From contig NZ_JABUMX010000002.1 of NCBI RefSeq assembly GCF_013327855.1, positions 806,001 through 870,000 of the forward strand: 64,000 nt of DNA, read 5' to 3'. The number at the start of each line of letters is the position of its first letter. Within the stretch, counting starts at the first letter, position 1. The notes beneath the pieces were generated by a model, which saw nothing but the letters and a program-made list of their open reading frames with translations, had not been told where the DNA came from and made no database searches. The position numbers were made by a program, and so were the translations under genes. Below, piece after piece: positions 8,029-17,257 of this stretch. This stretch comes from Phyllobacterium pellucidum. Its GTDB lineage: Bacteria > Pseudomonadota > Alphaproteobacteria > Rhizobiales > Rhizobiaceae.

Positions 8029-9441
8029 ATGGCACAGACTGATACCGCAAAGCGCGCATTGGCCGTCAGAAAGCGTCACTGGCGGCGCAGACGAAGCACG
8101 CTGCTCGGTCCCTGGCGAAAGTTCACGCGCTGGCTCGCGCACTGGATGCCGAAACGGCTCTACGCGCGTTCCCTGATCATCATCATCGCTCCGATGGTCC
8201 TGTTGCAGTCGGTCATCGCCTTCGTGTTCATGGAAAGGCACTGGCAAACCGTTACGCAGCGCCTTTCCACGGCTGTGGTGCGCGACATTGCCGGCATTAT
8301 CGACCTGATGGACACCTATCCGCAGGATCCCGGCTACGAGAATCTCATTCGAATCGCCCGCGAACGCCTCGCGCTCAACATCTCCATATTGCCGGGCGAT
8401 CCGCTGCCCGCACCAGGCCCGAAGCCGTTCTTCTCAATTCTCGACGGCATCCTCAGCGAGGAAATCACGCGTCAGATCAACCGTCCGTTCTGGATCGATA
8501 CAATCGGGGACTCCGACCTCGTGGAAATTCGCATCCAGCTCGACAACAAGGTCCTGCGCGTCTTCGCGCGCCGCAGTCAGGCCTATGCGTCGAACACATT
8601 GATTTTCCTGGTCTGGATGGCAGGCTCCGCCCTGGTTCTCCTGGCGATTGCGATCCTCTTCCTGCGCAACCAGATCAAGCCGATCCAGCAGCTTGCATCG
8701 GCGGCAGACAGTTTCGGCAAGGGACGCTCGCCGCCTCCCGACTTCAAGCCGCGCGGTGCCGAGGAAGTGCGGCGCGCCGGCGCCGCCTTCATCGTCATGC
8801 GCGAGCGCATCGAACGGCAAATCGAACAGCGCACGACCATGCTGAGCGGGGTAAGCCACGATCTTCGCACGATCCTTACGCGCTTCAAGCTGCAACTTGC
8901 CCTCGTCGGCAACAGGGTCGACACCGAAGCCATGGAGCAGGATATAGACGACATGCAGTCGATGCTCGAAGGCTATCTTGCTTTTGCGCGTAGCGAGGCC
9001 GAGGAAGAAACCGGCGCATTCAGCCTCGAGCGCTTCTTCGCCAAGCTCAAGGAGGAAGGAACGCTGCTCGACCGCGGCTTCAGCTCGATCATCAAGGGCG
9101 AGCCGGTCATTCAGGTCCGCCCCAATGCTTTTTCGCGCCTGATCTCGAACCTCGTGTCGAATTCGTTCCGCTACGCCAGGAATGTCTCGGTTCTGGCCGA
9201 CCATCGTGAAGGCTGGCTGACGATCACGATCGACGATGATGGTCCCGGCATTCCGAAGGAGATGCGCGACGAGGTCTTCAAGCCATTCTTCCGACTCGAC
9301 GAGGCACGCAATCAGGACTCGAGCGGAACCGGGCTCGGCCTTGCCATTGCGCTCGATATAGCCCGCAGCCATGGCGGCGACATTACGCTGGATGAAAGCC
9401 CGGCCGGAGGGCTCAGGGCTGTCGTGCGAATTCCGGCCTAG
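8029..9441 (+). CDS. Membrane sensor histidine kinase (EnvZ-like)
   Basis: A 470-residue kinase starting at ATG 8029 (a GTG at 8011 is in frame). Basic N-terminus, TM1 near residues 48-68, a periplasmic domain of about 120 residues, TM2 near 188-212, HAMP linker, H-box GVSHDLRT with H277, N-box NLVSNSFRYA, G1 DDDGPGIP and G2 GTGLGLAIA. It is the obvious partner of the preceding OmpR-type regulator. The stimulus is unknown; the arrangement matches EnvZ-type kinases. A small hairpin TGCGGC/GCCGCA at 9448-9465 follows the stop. Confidence 0.92.
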   Translation: MAQTDTAKRALAVRKRHWRRRRSTLLGPWRKFTRWLAHWMPKRLYARSLIIIIAPMVLLQSVIAFVFMERHWQTVTQRLSTAVVRDIAGIIDLMDTYPQDPGYENLIRIARERLALNISILPGDPLPAPGPKPFFSILDGILSEEITRQINRPFWIDTIGDSDLVEIRIQLDNKVLRVFARRSQAYASNTLIFLVWMAGSALVLLAIAILFLRNQIKPIQQLASAADSFGKGRSPPPDFKPRGAEEVRRAGAAFIVMRERIERQIEQRTTMLSGVSHDLRTILTRFKLQLALVGNRVDTEAMEQDIDDMQSMLEGYLAFARSEAEEETGAFSLERFFAKLKEEGTLLDRGFSSIIKGEPVIQVRPNAFSRLISNLVSNSFRYARNVSVLADHREGWLTITIDDDGPGIPKEMRDEVFKPFFRLDEARNQDSSGTGLGLAIALDIARSHGGDITLDESPAGGLRAVVRIPA

Positions 9442-9455
9442 GCCTGTTGCGGCAG

Positions 9456-9776
9456 TCAGGCCGCATGTTCATTGATCAGCGCCGACCCGCATTCTCCGGG
9501 TTTTTCGGCTGCAATCTGGACGCCGCGCAGATAGAGCGCACATGTCGTGCGCAGCATTGAAGCAAAATTGGGTATTTCTCCCTGTGCTTGCAAAGCCTCG
9601 TCATAGAGCGTCGAAATGAAGCGTGGCGTCGTCATTTTCTGGCTTTCGGCAATCTCGTCGAGCAGTTGCCAGAACGTCGCTTCAAGTTGAATGCTGGTAG
9701 AATGTCCGCCGATGCGCACAGAACGATTGATCTGCCGATAACCCTGCGGATCCTGTTCTGCAAATACCTTGCACAT
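9456..9776 (-). CDS. Ribbon-helix-helix domain protein
   Basis: A 106-residue protein. ATG 9776 has GGGAGG 8 bases upstream; the longer TTG-start form lacks this support. The central region (RSVRIGGHSTSIQLEATFWQ) fits the RHH_4 type ribbon-helix-helix fold found in alphaproteobacteria, in which a beta strand contacts DNA. The usual partner toxin is not adjacent, so it is more likely a free-standing regulator than an antitoxin. Target unknown. It is convergent with the histidine kinase gene. Confidence 0.78.
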   Translation of the reverse strand: MCKVFAEQDPQGYRQINRSVRIGGHSTSIQLEATFWQLLDEIAESQKMTTPRFISTLYDEALQAQGEIPNFASMLRTTCALYLRGVQIAAEKPGECGSALINEHAA

Positions 9777-9994
9777 TATCAAGACCTCCCTTTCTGCCTG
9801 ATGACCGCGTCTGTAGTCGGTGCCCGATCGGACGGAATGGTCATTGGTGCGTTTTGAGAAAATTTATTCCGCTTGCAAGGCGGTGTGGTAGCCGATTGCC
9901 ACCACTTTTCTTCTCCCAGGCGCATAATCACCGACAAGTCTCGACACTGCAACCTCGTTTTGAGACGAACCCGTCAACCTCCATGGAGGCGCCC

Positions 9995-10390
9995 TTGGCA
10001 AAAGCCATTCATTCGATGATCCGTGTTCTCGATGAGGAAAAATCGAGGTCATTCTATAAGTCGGCTTTCGGTCTCGACGTCGCCGACCGGCTGGACTTCG
10101 ATACGTTCACGCTCATCTATCTGCGCAATGAAGAAACGCCGTTCGAACTCGAACTGACGATCAACAAAGGCCGGACCGAGCCCTACAATCTTGGGGACGG
10201 ATACGGTCATCTCGCCGTCAGCGTCGACGACCTCGACGCCATCCACGCGCGGCTGAAGGGCCTCGACTACAAGGTCCGCGACATTGTCGAATTCAAGCGG
10301 GAGGAAACGATGATCGCGCGCTTCTTCTTCGTCGAAGATCCGGATGGATACAAGATCGAAGTCCTGGAAAGACAAGGCCGGTTCGTCTGA
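9995..10390 (+). CDS. Glyoxalase I-like VOC-family protein
   Basis: A 131-residue vicinal-oxygen-chelate protein with two beta-alpha-beta-beta-beta modules: AIHSMIRVLDEEKSRSFY and, later, GHLAVSVDDLDAIH, ending FVEDPDGYKIEVLER. Metal ligands fit His in the first module, Glu (FELEL), His (GHLA) and Glu (IEVLE), typical of GloA-like lactoylglutathione lyase. I chose TTG 9995 because GGAGG sits five bases upstream and the product begins MAKAIHSMIRVL, as in related proteins; ATG 9983 in frame is the alternative. It probably detoxifies methylglyoxal-glutathione adducts. Confidence 0.87.
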   Translation: MAKAIHSMIRVLDEEKSRSFYKSAFGLDVADRLDFDTFTLIYLRNEETPFELELTINKGRTEPYNLGDGYGHLAVSVDDLDAIHARLKGLDYKVRDIVEFKREETMIARFFFVEDPDGYKIEVLERQGRFV

Positions 10391-10486
10391 ACCGGCCGAG
10401 CGGCGTTGGAGGAACGCCGTCATAGCCAGCAAGGGCATTTCGCCGGTTCTCCGGCGGGTGCCGATAGCAAGCAAGGGAGGAATTCA

Positions 10487-11056
10487 ATGGTTACAATCTT
10501 CAACCGCAAGCCGGATCGGGACGAGTCCGGCCCGAGCGGCAAGGGCATATCCCGCCGCGATCTTCTGAAGAGTGGCGGCAGCGCAAGTCTTGGCGCCATT
10601 CTCATCATCAGCGGCAGTTCGATCATCCATCCAAAATTCGCCTGGGGATTGGAGACGACAAATCTCGATCCGCAGACCATGGCGACCCTGATCCAGATGG
10701 CGCGCGACGTCTATCCGCACGATCAGGTGCCCGACCGCTTCTATGCGATCGCCGTCAAGCCTTACGACGCCAAAGCCGGTGAGGACCCGAAAACCAAGAA
10801 GCTTGTCGTCGACGGCGTTGCCGATCTCGACAAGCGTGCCGGCAAGGGCGGTTACCTTGGTCTCGGCTGGGAAGAAGACCGCTTGGCTATTCTTCGCAAG
10901 ATCGAGGACACGCCGTTCTTCCAGACCATTCGCGGCGGACTTGTAACGGGCCTCTACAACCAAAAGGACCTTTGGCCGATCTTTGGCTACGAAGGCGAAT
11001 CCTTCTCGAAGGGTGGCTACATCGCCCGTGGCTTCAGCGACATTGAGTGGCTCTGA
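10487..11056 (+). CDS. Tat-exported gluconate 2-dehydrogenase subunit 3-like protein
   Basis: A 189-residue protein from ATG 10487 with GGGAGG upstream. A twin-arginine signal (SRRDLLK, about residues 22-28) and hydrophobic helix direct folded export. The rest resembles the small subunit (subunit 3) of membrane-bound gluconate, sorbitol or fructose dehydrogenases, which escorts the FAD subunit through Tat. The GMC dehydrogenase gene follows after 46 bases, so the two make a complex in the periplasm. No cytochrome c subunit gene is adjacent. Confidence 0.85.
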   Translation: MVTIFNRKPDRDESGPSGKGISRRDLLKSGGSASLGAILIISGSSIIHPKFAWGLETTNLDPQTMATLIQMARDVYPHDQVPDRFYAIAVKPYDAKAGEDPKTKKLVVDGVADLDKRAGKGGYLGLGWEEDRLAILRKIEDTPFFQTIRGGLVTGLYNQKDLWPIFGYEGESFSKGGYIARGFSDIEWL

Positions 11057-11102
11057 CGGCAAGACCGATAGAACCGAAGTTTTTGGCTAATGGGAGGAAA
11101 CC

Positions 11103-12674
11103 ATGGCTGCACCTTATGATCTCAAAGACGACAGCGTCGTCGTCATCATCGGCTCTGGCGCCGGCGGCGGCACGCTGGGCAACGAACTTGCACAAAAAGG
11201 CATAGACGTCGTCATACTCGAAGCGGGCGCGCGTCACGAATATGATGATTTCATCAATGACGAGTGGGATAGCTTCGGCCAGCTTGCATGGGTCGACAAG
11301 CGCACCACCTCGGGCGATTGGCGCGTCGCCAAGGACTTTCCAAACCTTCCGGCCTGGATCGTCAAATCCGTCGGCGGATCGACCACGCACTGGGCGGGCG
11401 CATCGCTGCGCTTCCAGGACCACGAGTTCGAGGCGCTCACGCACTACGGCAAGGTCAAGGGTGCGAACCTTCTCGACTGGCCGATCACCCTTGCCGAACT
11501 CGAGCCCTACTATGCCAAGGCCGAGGACAAGATGGGCGTCACGCGCACCAATAATATCGAGGGTCTGCCCGGCAACAACAATTTCAAGGTGTTGAAAGCC
11601 GGCGCCGACAAGCTAGGCTACAAGGAATGCAATACCGGACACATGGCCATTAATTCGGCCGAGCGCGACGACCGCATGTCCTGCCAACAGACGGGCTTCT
11701 GCTTCCAGGGCTGCAAATGGGGCGCGAAATGGTCGACGCTCTATACGGAAATTCCGAAAGGGGAGAAGACCGGCAAGCTCGAGGTCCGTCCCAATTCAAT
11801 GGTGCAGAAGATCGAGCACGACAAGAGCGGCAAGGTTACCGGCGTCCTCTACGTCGACAAGGATGGCAAGCAGCAATTGCAGAAGGCTCGCATCGTCGCC
11901 GTTGCCGGCAATTCGATCGAGAGCCCGCGCCTGCTGCTGAACTCCGCGTCGAGCATGTTCCCGGACGGGCTCGGCAATTCCTCCGGGCAGGTCGGACGTA
12001 ACTACATGCGCCACACCACCGGCTCCGTCTATGCCGTGTTCGAAAAGCCGGTGCACATGTATCGCGGCACCACAATGGCCGGTATCATTCGCGATGAGGC
12101 AAAACACGATCCGTCGCGCGGCTTTGTCGGCGGCTATGAGATGGAGACGCTGTCCCTTGGCATCCCCTTCCTGGCGGCGTTCCTCGATCCGGGCGCGTGG
12201 GGCCGGTCTTTCACCTCGGCGCTCGACCAATATGTAAACATGGCCGGCATGTGGATCGTCGGCGAAGACATGCCGCAAGAGGATAATCGCATCACTCTGC
12301 ACAAGGATGAGAAGGACAAATATGGCCTGCCCATCGCCAATGTGAACTTCAGCGACCATCCCAACGACAAAGCGATGCGGGATCATGCCTATAAGCAGGG
12401 TCAGGACCTCTATAAGGCCGTCGGTGCAGTGCGCACCTTCCCGACACCGCCCTATCCTTCGACCCACAACCTCGGCACCAACCGGATGAGCGAGAAGGCA
12501 AAGGACGGCGTCGTCAACAAGAACGGGCAGAGCCACGACATCAAGAACCTGTTTATCGCGGATGGGAGCCAGTTCACGACGGGCGGCGCGGAGAACCCGA
12601 CGCTCACCATTGTCAGCCTGGCAATCCGCCAGGCCGACTATATCGCACAGGAGATGGCGGCCAAGACAATCTGA
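11103..12674 (+). CDS. GMC-family FAD oxidoreductase (sugar/alcohol dehydrogenase)
   Basis: A 523-residue flavoprotein. The N-terminal Rossmann motif IGSGAGGG (about 15-22) binds FAD, with the adenine-binding acidic residue in VVILEAG. The C-terminal GMC signature includes STHNLGTNRMS, the FIADGS strand and GGAENPTLTI, which carry the catalytic His and Asn. It lacks its own signal peptide, in keeping with hitch-hiking export with the Tat-tagged small subunit encoded upstream. It likely oxidises a sugar or polyol in the periplasm; the substrate is not determinable. Confidence 0.9.
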   Translation: MAAPYDLKDDSVVVIIGSGAGGGTLGNELAQKGIDVVILEAGARHEYDDFINDEWDSFGQLAWVDKRTTSGDWRVAKDFPNLPAWIVKSVGGSTTHWAGASLRFQDHEFEALTHYGKVKGANLLDWPITLAELEPYYAKAEDKMGVTRTNNIEGLPGNNNFKVLKAGADKLGYKECNTGHMAINSAERDDRMSCQQTGFCFQGCKWGAKWSTLYTEIPKGEKTGKLEVRPNSMVQKIEHDKSGKVTGVLYVDKDGKQQLQKARIVAVAGNSIESPRLLLNSASSMFPDGLGNSSGQVGRNYMRHTTGSVYAVFEKPVHMYRGTTMAGIIRDEAKHDPSRGFVGGYEMETLSLGIPFLAAFLDPGAWGRSFTSALDQYVNMAGMWIVGEDMPQEDNRITLHKDEKDKYGLPIANVNFSDHPNDKAMRDHAYKQGQDLYKAVGAVRTFPTPPYPSTHNLGTNRMSEKAKDGVVNKNGQSHDIKNLFIADGSQFTTGGAENPTLTIVSLAIRQADYIAQEMAAKTI

Positions 12675-12678
12675 AAAC

Positions 12679-12755
12679 GCCCGGTTGATTTCTCCCAAGC
12701 AGACCGGGCTACGCCATTGGCGCAATTTCCCGTCGAGATTGCGTCAATGGTGTAG
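12679..12755. terminator. Two nested hairpins between convergent genes
   Basis: GCCCGGT/ACCGGGC pair at 12679-12685 and 12703-12709. An 18-bp stem with two mismatches pairs 12709-12726 with 12738-12755 around an 11-base loop. The region separates the GMC gene (plus) from the MFS gene (minus). There is no T run, so the structure could be a factor-dependent terminator or mRNA-stabilising element. Confidence 0.5.
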
Positions 12756-12778
12756 CTAGGCCCTTGAACCAGCCGATC

Positions 12779-13993
12779 CTATTCTTCAGTGCGGGGCTGT
12801 AGCAGCGCCAGCACGGCTGTCGCTGCGGCAAGTATGCCGGTAAGGGTCAAGGGAGCCGTGGCGCCATAGGTATCGACGACATAACCGCCGACAACCGCGC
12901 CAATCGTGATGGCGACCTGGAAAGAGGTGACCATCAGGCTGCCCGCTGCTTCCAGCGCGTCAGGGGCTGCGCGGGACAAGTTTGTCGGCAGTACCACCGG
13001 AGCCATGCCGAAGGCAAAGCCCCACAGCGTGGCGAAGCCGAAGGCAACGCCAATATGCACGCCCCAAAGTACCAAAGCGAGCGCCGCAAATGCCATCAGG
13101 GCGGCGGTGACAGCCAGCGCCATGCGGATATTGGCGTCGGCCAGGCGGCCGCCGGCGATATTACCGACCACGGCGGCGACACCGAAGCCGAGCAGCGCCA
13201 GGGCAATCGGCCCGGTTGCAAGGAGCGTTACGTGTTCGAGGAACGGGCGCACATAGACCGAGCCGGCAAAATGCCCCGTCATCAGCAAAAGAATGGCTAG
13301 CATGCCGAGTTGAATGCCGCGCCGCCGTGTCAGCCGAAGAACGTCGCCAAGGCTGTTGCTTGTGGTTGCAGGCAGGGTTGGCAGGCTGAGCAACTGCAGC
13401 AGCATGGCAAACGCCGCCAGCCCCGCGGTCATGGCCATGGCGCTGCGCCAGCCCAGCCAGTCGCTGATCAATGCACCCATCGATGGTGCGGCAATGGTAG
13501 CGAGCGATACGCCGAGGGTGACGATAGCCATGCCCCGGCCTGTCGCATTGGCGCCGACCAGCCTTGCCACGACGGCGACTGAAAGCGCCCAGAACGCGCT
13601 GAGGGCGATGCCCAGCCCGGCCCGGCCCAGCAATAATAGCCAGAAATCGGTGGCTAGCGCCGCAAGAATGTTGGAACCGATGGCAAGGGCGCTGAGCCCG
13701 ACCAGCACGGTCTTACGGTTCAAGCGGCCGATCAGAACATTGCTCAACATGGCCGTGACGGCGCCGACGGAAGCAGTGGCAGTGACGACCTGTCCGGCCG
13801 TTCCCTCGCTGATGCCGAGATCGCGCGCCATCGGCGTCAACAGGCCGGCCGGCAGAAACTCGGCGGAGACGAGAGCAAAGCTGGCCGCTGCCATCGAAAG
13901 GACCGCGAACCAGGTACCCCGGCTCCACGCAACTGGCGCGGCGCCATCAAGCTCTATTGCCGCGCCTTCAAGCTGTAGTGTTGTGTCTGTCAT
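12779..13993 (-). CDS. MFS transporter, probable efflux pump
   Basis: A 404-residue protein with about 12 hydrophobic segments and the MFS motif GRLNRKTVLVG between TM2 and TM3. The pattern matches drug or sugar efflux MFS proteins of the AraJ/YdhP kind (DHA1 group). It lies 60 bases downstream of an AraC regulator gene on the same strand, so the regulator probably controls its expression. Substrate unknown. Confidence 0.88.
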   Translation of the reverse strand: MTDTTLQLEGAAIELDGAAPVAWSRGTWFAVLSMAAASFALVSAEFLPAGLLTPMARDLGISEGTAGQVVTATASVGAVTAMLSNVLIGRLNRKTVLVGLSALAIGSNILAALATDFWLLLLGRAGLGIALSAFWALSVAVVARLVGANATGRGMAIVTLGVSLATIAAPSMGALISDWLGWRSAMAMTAGLAAFAMLLQLLSLPTLPATTSNSLGDVLRLTRRRGIQLGMLAILLLMTGHFAGSVYVRPFLEHVTLLATGPIALALLGFGVAAVVGNIAGGRLADANIRMALAVTAALMAFAALALVLWGVHIGVAFGFATLWGFAFGMAPVVLPTNLSRAAPDALEAAGSLMVTSFQVAITIGAVVGGYVVDTYGATAPLTLTGILAAATAVLALLQPRTEE

Positions 13994-14053
13994 CGAAGCA
14001 TCTCCAAGGTTTGGAGATATTTCATAAATCAGTTACCTCGGATGATCTGTATC

Positions 14054-15043
14054 CTAAAATCCGAAATTCATGTCTGTTCGTCCGGAAATTGTGCGGCGCA
14101 CAACGCCCGGCGAGACATTGGTGATGCGTTTGAATGCGCGGGCGAAGGATGCCTCGGATTCATAGCCCAACCGGGTAGCAACCTCGGCAACCGACATGCC
14201 GCTTTGCCCCAGCAACTCGCGGGCAAGCTGCATCCGCAGACGGGCGAGATAGCGTGCCGCGCCCTCACCTAAAACAGCGCTGAAGCGTTCGGCGAAAATC
14301 GACCGCGACTGGCCGGCCAGGCCGGCGAGACTTTCGAGAGTCCAGTTACGGCCGGGGTCCCGATGCATGGCTGCCAGGGCGCGGCCTATATGGGGGTCGC
14401 GGATAGCGGCGAGCCAACCGGTTGTCGAGGCTCCGTTGCAATTTACCCAACAACGGATGAGCCGCGCCGTAAGGAGATCCGCCATGCGCGACAGGATGGT
14501 GGCGCTACCCATCTGCGGTTGCGCGGCCTCGGTCGTCATGGCCGCCAGCAAGGGACCGACGATCGGGTCATTGCCGGCCACATCGCAGCCCTTGATGATC
14601 GGCGGCATCAAAGTGATCAATGGGTTGAGCGCACATGCGTTCAGCGCCATGGAACCGCAGAAAAGGGTGCTGGTCGCCCCGGTACCTTCGCGCACAACTT
14701 CGCAGACATTGCTCCCCAACTTGGTCACCTGGCAACTCTCGAGCGAGTCGCCCGCCACGTCCGGCGCGCTGGCGAGCCGATGGGCGATGCCCTGCGGCAG
14801 CAGCACCAGGTCGCCATCGTGCAATTCCTGCCAGCCGTGCACTTCCGTATGCATCCAGCAGGGACCCTGCCCGACAAAGTGAAAACGAAGCAGCGGTTGT
14901 TGCGGAAAGGCGATGCTCCATGGATGTCGGAGCTCGCAACGACCATAATTGACGCCATTCAAGCGAAAGTCCTGCAGGACCTCGCTCAGCGCATCCATGG
15001 GAATATGTGGCGGCGAATTGGGTCGGGACGAATGATCAAGCAT
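14054..15043 (-). CDS. AraC-family transcriptional regulator
   Basis: A 329-residue regulator with an N-terminal cupin-like effector domain (about 25-190; DGDLVLLPQGIAH) and a C-terminal double HTH of AraC type (LAGLAGQSRSIFAERF and VAEVATRLGYESEASFARAF). Alternative start ATG at 14998 (MDALSE) is possible. It reads into the MFS exporter, an arrangement common for AraC-controlled drug exporters. The cupin_6-type sensor suggests a small hydrophobic ligand. Confidence 0.88.
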   Translation of the reverse strand: MLDHSSRPNSPPHIPMDALSEVLQDFRLNGVNYGRCELRHPWSIAFPQQPLLRFHFVGQGPCWMHTEVHGWQELHDGDLVLLPQGIAHRLASAPDVAGDSLESCQVTKLGSNVCEVVREGTGATSTLFCGSMALNACALNPLITLMPPIIKGCDVAGNDPIVGPLLAAMTTEAAQPQMGSATILSRMADLLTARLIRCWVNCNGASTTGWLAAIRDPHIGRALAAMHRDPGRNWTLESLAGLAGQSRSIFAERFSAVLGEGAARYLARLRMQLARELLGQSGMSVAEVATRLGYESEASFARAFKRITNVSPGVVRRTISGRTDMNFGF

Positions 15044-15140
15044 TTCGCTAATCTATATGCTGAACGTCCGACAGGCAAGTGGGGCCGATATTCTGCAATA
15101 GCCTTTCCAGCCTTCGGCGCTAAGGCGAGACGGCCGCCAA

Positions 15141-15476
15141 CTAGAAGAGCTTGCCGCCATTCGGTACTGGCTTGCTGACCGCCGCAAGCACGACGGCGCC
15201 TTCCTCATCCGGAAATCCGAGCGTCAGGACTTCCGACATGAAGGGCCCGATCTGGCGGGGCGGGAAATTCACCACCGCCATGACCTGCCGGCCTTGCAAT
15301 TCCTCGATCGTATAATGCTTGGTGATCTGCGCCGAAGAGCGCTTGATCCCGATCTCGGAGCCGAAATCGATCTTCAGCTTGAAGGCGGGCTTGCGTGCCT
15401 CCGGGAATGCTTGCGCCTCGATGATGGTGCCGACGCGGATATCGACCTTTTCGAAATCGTCAAAACTTATTGTCAT
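15141..15476 (-). CDS. csaA: CsaA-like tRNA-binding protein
   Basis: A 111-residue single OB-fold protein ([46 protein letters not shown]) matching the tRNA-binding domain family of CsaA, related to the C-terminal part of bacterial MetRS. CsaA has been described as a secretion-linked chaperone and as a tRNA-binding protein. Start ATG 15476 gives the standard length; a longer in-frame extension has no support. It sits 32 bases downstream of the YbjN gene on the same strand. Confidence 0.87.
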   Translation of the reverse strand: MTISFDDFEKVDIRVGTIIEAQAFPEARKPAFKLKIDFGSEIGIKRSSAQITKHYTIEELQGRQVMAVVNFPPRQIGPFMSEVLTLGFPDEEGAVVLAAVSKPVPNGGKLF

Positions 15477-15508
15477 GATCTTTGGATGCTGCCCGAACGT
15501 TGAACCGA

Positions 15509-16009
15509 TCAGGCCGAACCTACCGTCTCGAACAGGATGCTGTCGAGTGATTCCCGTGCGGTCGAGCCCGACCAGACGACGAACTGGAAGGCCTGGAAAT
15601 AGGTCTCGCAGGCATCGAGCGCGCTTGAAAGCAGAACTTCGACCTGTTTGCTGGTTGGCTCGGCACCGCCCGAAAGCAGCAGCGATTGACGGTACATGAT
15701 GGCGCCTTCCTGGCGCCAAAGGTCGAAATGGCCCATCAGCAATTGTTCGTTTATCAGGGAAAGCAGACGCATGACCTCGTTGACCCGCGGCTCGCTGATC
15801 GCGATGTCGAAGGCGCAGGCAAGATGCAGCGCCTCGAAATCCTCCATCCACGAAAAGGAAATCTGGTAATCGGTCCAGCTCCCTTCGACGGTTATGGCAA
15901 TTTCATCTTCCCCGGTGCGCTCGAATGCCCACTCATTGGTGTGGGCAACATGTTCAATCACATCCACTGGATGGAGATCACGCGCAATTTCTATTTCCAG
16001 AAGGCTCAT
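15509..16009 (-). CDS. YbjN-domain protein
   Basis: A 166-residue protein (ATG 16009 with AGG 9 bases upstream; ATG 16015 is also possible). It matches the YbjN family common in alphaproteobacteria: an acidic alpha/beta fold related to type III secretion chaperones, with [19 protein letters not shown]-like core (here [18 protein letters not shown]). E. coli YbjN influences motility and stress resistance; the mechanism is unknown. It probably forms a transcription unit with csaA. Confidence 0.83.
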   Translation of the reverse strand: MSLLEIEIARDLHPVDVIEHVAHTNEWAFERTGEDEIAITVEGSWTDYQISFSWMEDFEALHLACAFDIAISEPRVNEVMRLLSLINEQLLMGHFDLWRQEGAIMYRQSLLLSGGAEPTSKQVEVLLSSALDACETYFQAFQFVVWSGSTARESLDSILFETVGSA

Positions 16010-16527
16010 CGCCATTACCTGCTATTTCGAATCCCATCGACGCTGCGGGAATGCAGCACCCACCCAAAGCACACATACGCTTGAAACCGCACCGACAGGC
16101 AGAACGCACCAGCCGGATGACGGCTGGACGCCAGCCCAACCGCTGCATGATCCCTTTTACGAATCATGCTGTAATTTCAGTGTATTGATGCTGAGTCCGA
16201 GCGCCAGCCCCCTTTTGGCAGAATGGCGCGAATGGGTGTGGAAAGACGCTGCCAAAAAGATTCACGAGCCCCCTTTAACCGACTCTAAGAAAACGATTTT
16301 CGGCGATTTCCACCTGTTGATAAATTCTTAAGATTTATTTTGGGGATTGCGCATTGGCGGCGGAAATACACAACGCCGGCGATGAAAAGCCACGTTCATT
16401 TCATAAACTTAAACGACGCGATCTATTTCTCGCGATAAGGCCAATGCATGGTTTCGTCATATCTCCGATATCGTGGGCATCTAACCTGTCGTTCGACAGG
16501 GCGACCAACAAAGAACGGAGATGTGCA
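16010..16527. other. Intergenic region without recognised gene
   Basis: This 518-base stretch has lower GC near 16250-16440. Open frames over it have no ribosome-binding sites or family resemblance. It should contain the promoters of the leftward YbjN gene and the rightward 57-residue gene. I found no tRNA cloverleaf. Confidence 0.4.
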
Positions 16528-16701
16528 ATGTCCGGTGAACCAGGTGAAAAAGTGACTGTGAACCAGAAAAATGACGACGGGCTCTGGTACTATGCGATAA
16601 CCGCCGAGGGCAAACAGGGACCAAAGGTTGGCCCGTTCGATACGGAGGAAGCGGCGCTCGCAGCCGGCGAGGACAGATTGGCAAAAGGCGAATCGGCTTA
16701 G
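16528..16701 (+). CDS. Small acidic hypothetical protein
   Basis: A 57-residue open frame from ATG 16528 with ACGGAG 8 bases upstream. The product (VTVNQKNDDGLWYYAITAEGKQ, then GPFDTEEAALAAGEDRLAKG) looks like one half of a DUF1508/YegP-like beta-beta-alpha unit, with a strand pair and a C-terminal helix. That fold similarity is my impression only. Codon use is normal for the window. No functional call. Confidence 0.55.
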   Translation: MSGEPGEKVTVNQKNDDGLWYYAITAEGKQGPKVGPFDTEEAALAAGEDRLAKGESA

Positions 16702-16763
16702 ATCGAGCCCGCACGCGAAAAGGTCTGATGAGACGCTTCTGATCGAGATCGCGGTGCTCGAGG

Positions 16764-17078
16764 CTATGCTTTCTTTGGCCCGGCCCTCGATATGCCGGGT
16801 TTCTCGGCGGCGTCCGCGGTTTTGCCATAGGTGCCTACGAGAGCCTCCAGCGCCTCGATCCGCGCCAGCAGCGCGGTGTTTTCGGCCCGGGCTCTGATCG
16901 CCATCTCGCGCACGGCCTCGAAGTCCTCGCGCTGGACGACGTCCATGGTGTTGAGCAGCCGTTCCGCCTGACCGCGAAAGGCGGTTTCGACTTCGCGCCG
17001 GACGCCCTGCGCCGCGCCCGCAGCATCGGTCACAAGCTTTGCCAGTTCATCGAGAACGCGGTTTGGTCCATTGCTCAT
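16764..17078 (-). CDS. UbiK-like accessory factor (BMFP domain)
   Basis: A 104-residue protein from ATG 17078. The sequence [23 protein letters not shown], then [21 protein letters not shown], ending in a coiled coil ([13 protein letters not shown]), is the pattern of BMFP/YqiC proteins. Enterobacterial UbiK assists aerobic ubiquinone synthesis and forms a trimeric coiled coil that binds membranes. It is divergent from lgt, 179 bases away. Ends in a Pro/Ala-rich tail. Confidence 0.85.
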   Translation of the reverse strand: MSNGPNRVLDELAKLVTDAAGAAQGVRREVETAFRGQAERLLNTMDVVQREDFEAVREMAIRARAENTALLARIEALEALVGTYGKTADAAEKPGISRAGPKKA

Positions 17079-17257
17079 GGCGGATACCTCTCTGGTTTCG
17101 TGAAACAAATAATCGTCGCCGACAGCGATTGCAAGCAAGTCCGACAATCGCCGTGATTGGCGCAAGCCCGCACAAATGTTACCCAACGCGCCGCTTGACG
17201 CTGTTCTTGCCCTCGCGCATGGTCCCGCCAACATTTGTCCTGCCACGGAGCGCCTTT

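Noticed and set aside
16010-16527. Possible tRNA or small RNA in the intergenic region
   Set aside because: No cloverleaf, no CCA-type acceptor stem and no strong hairpin with T run could be found.
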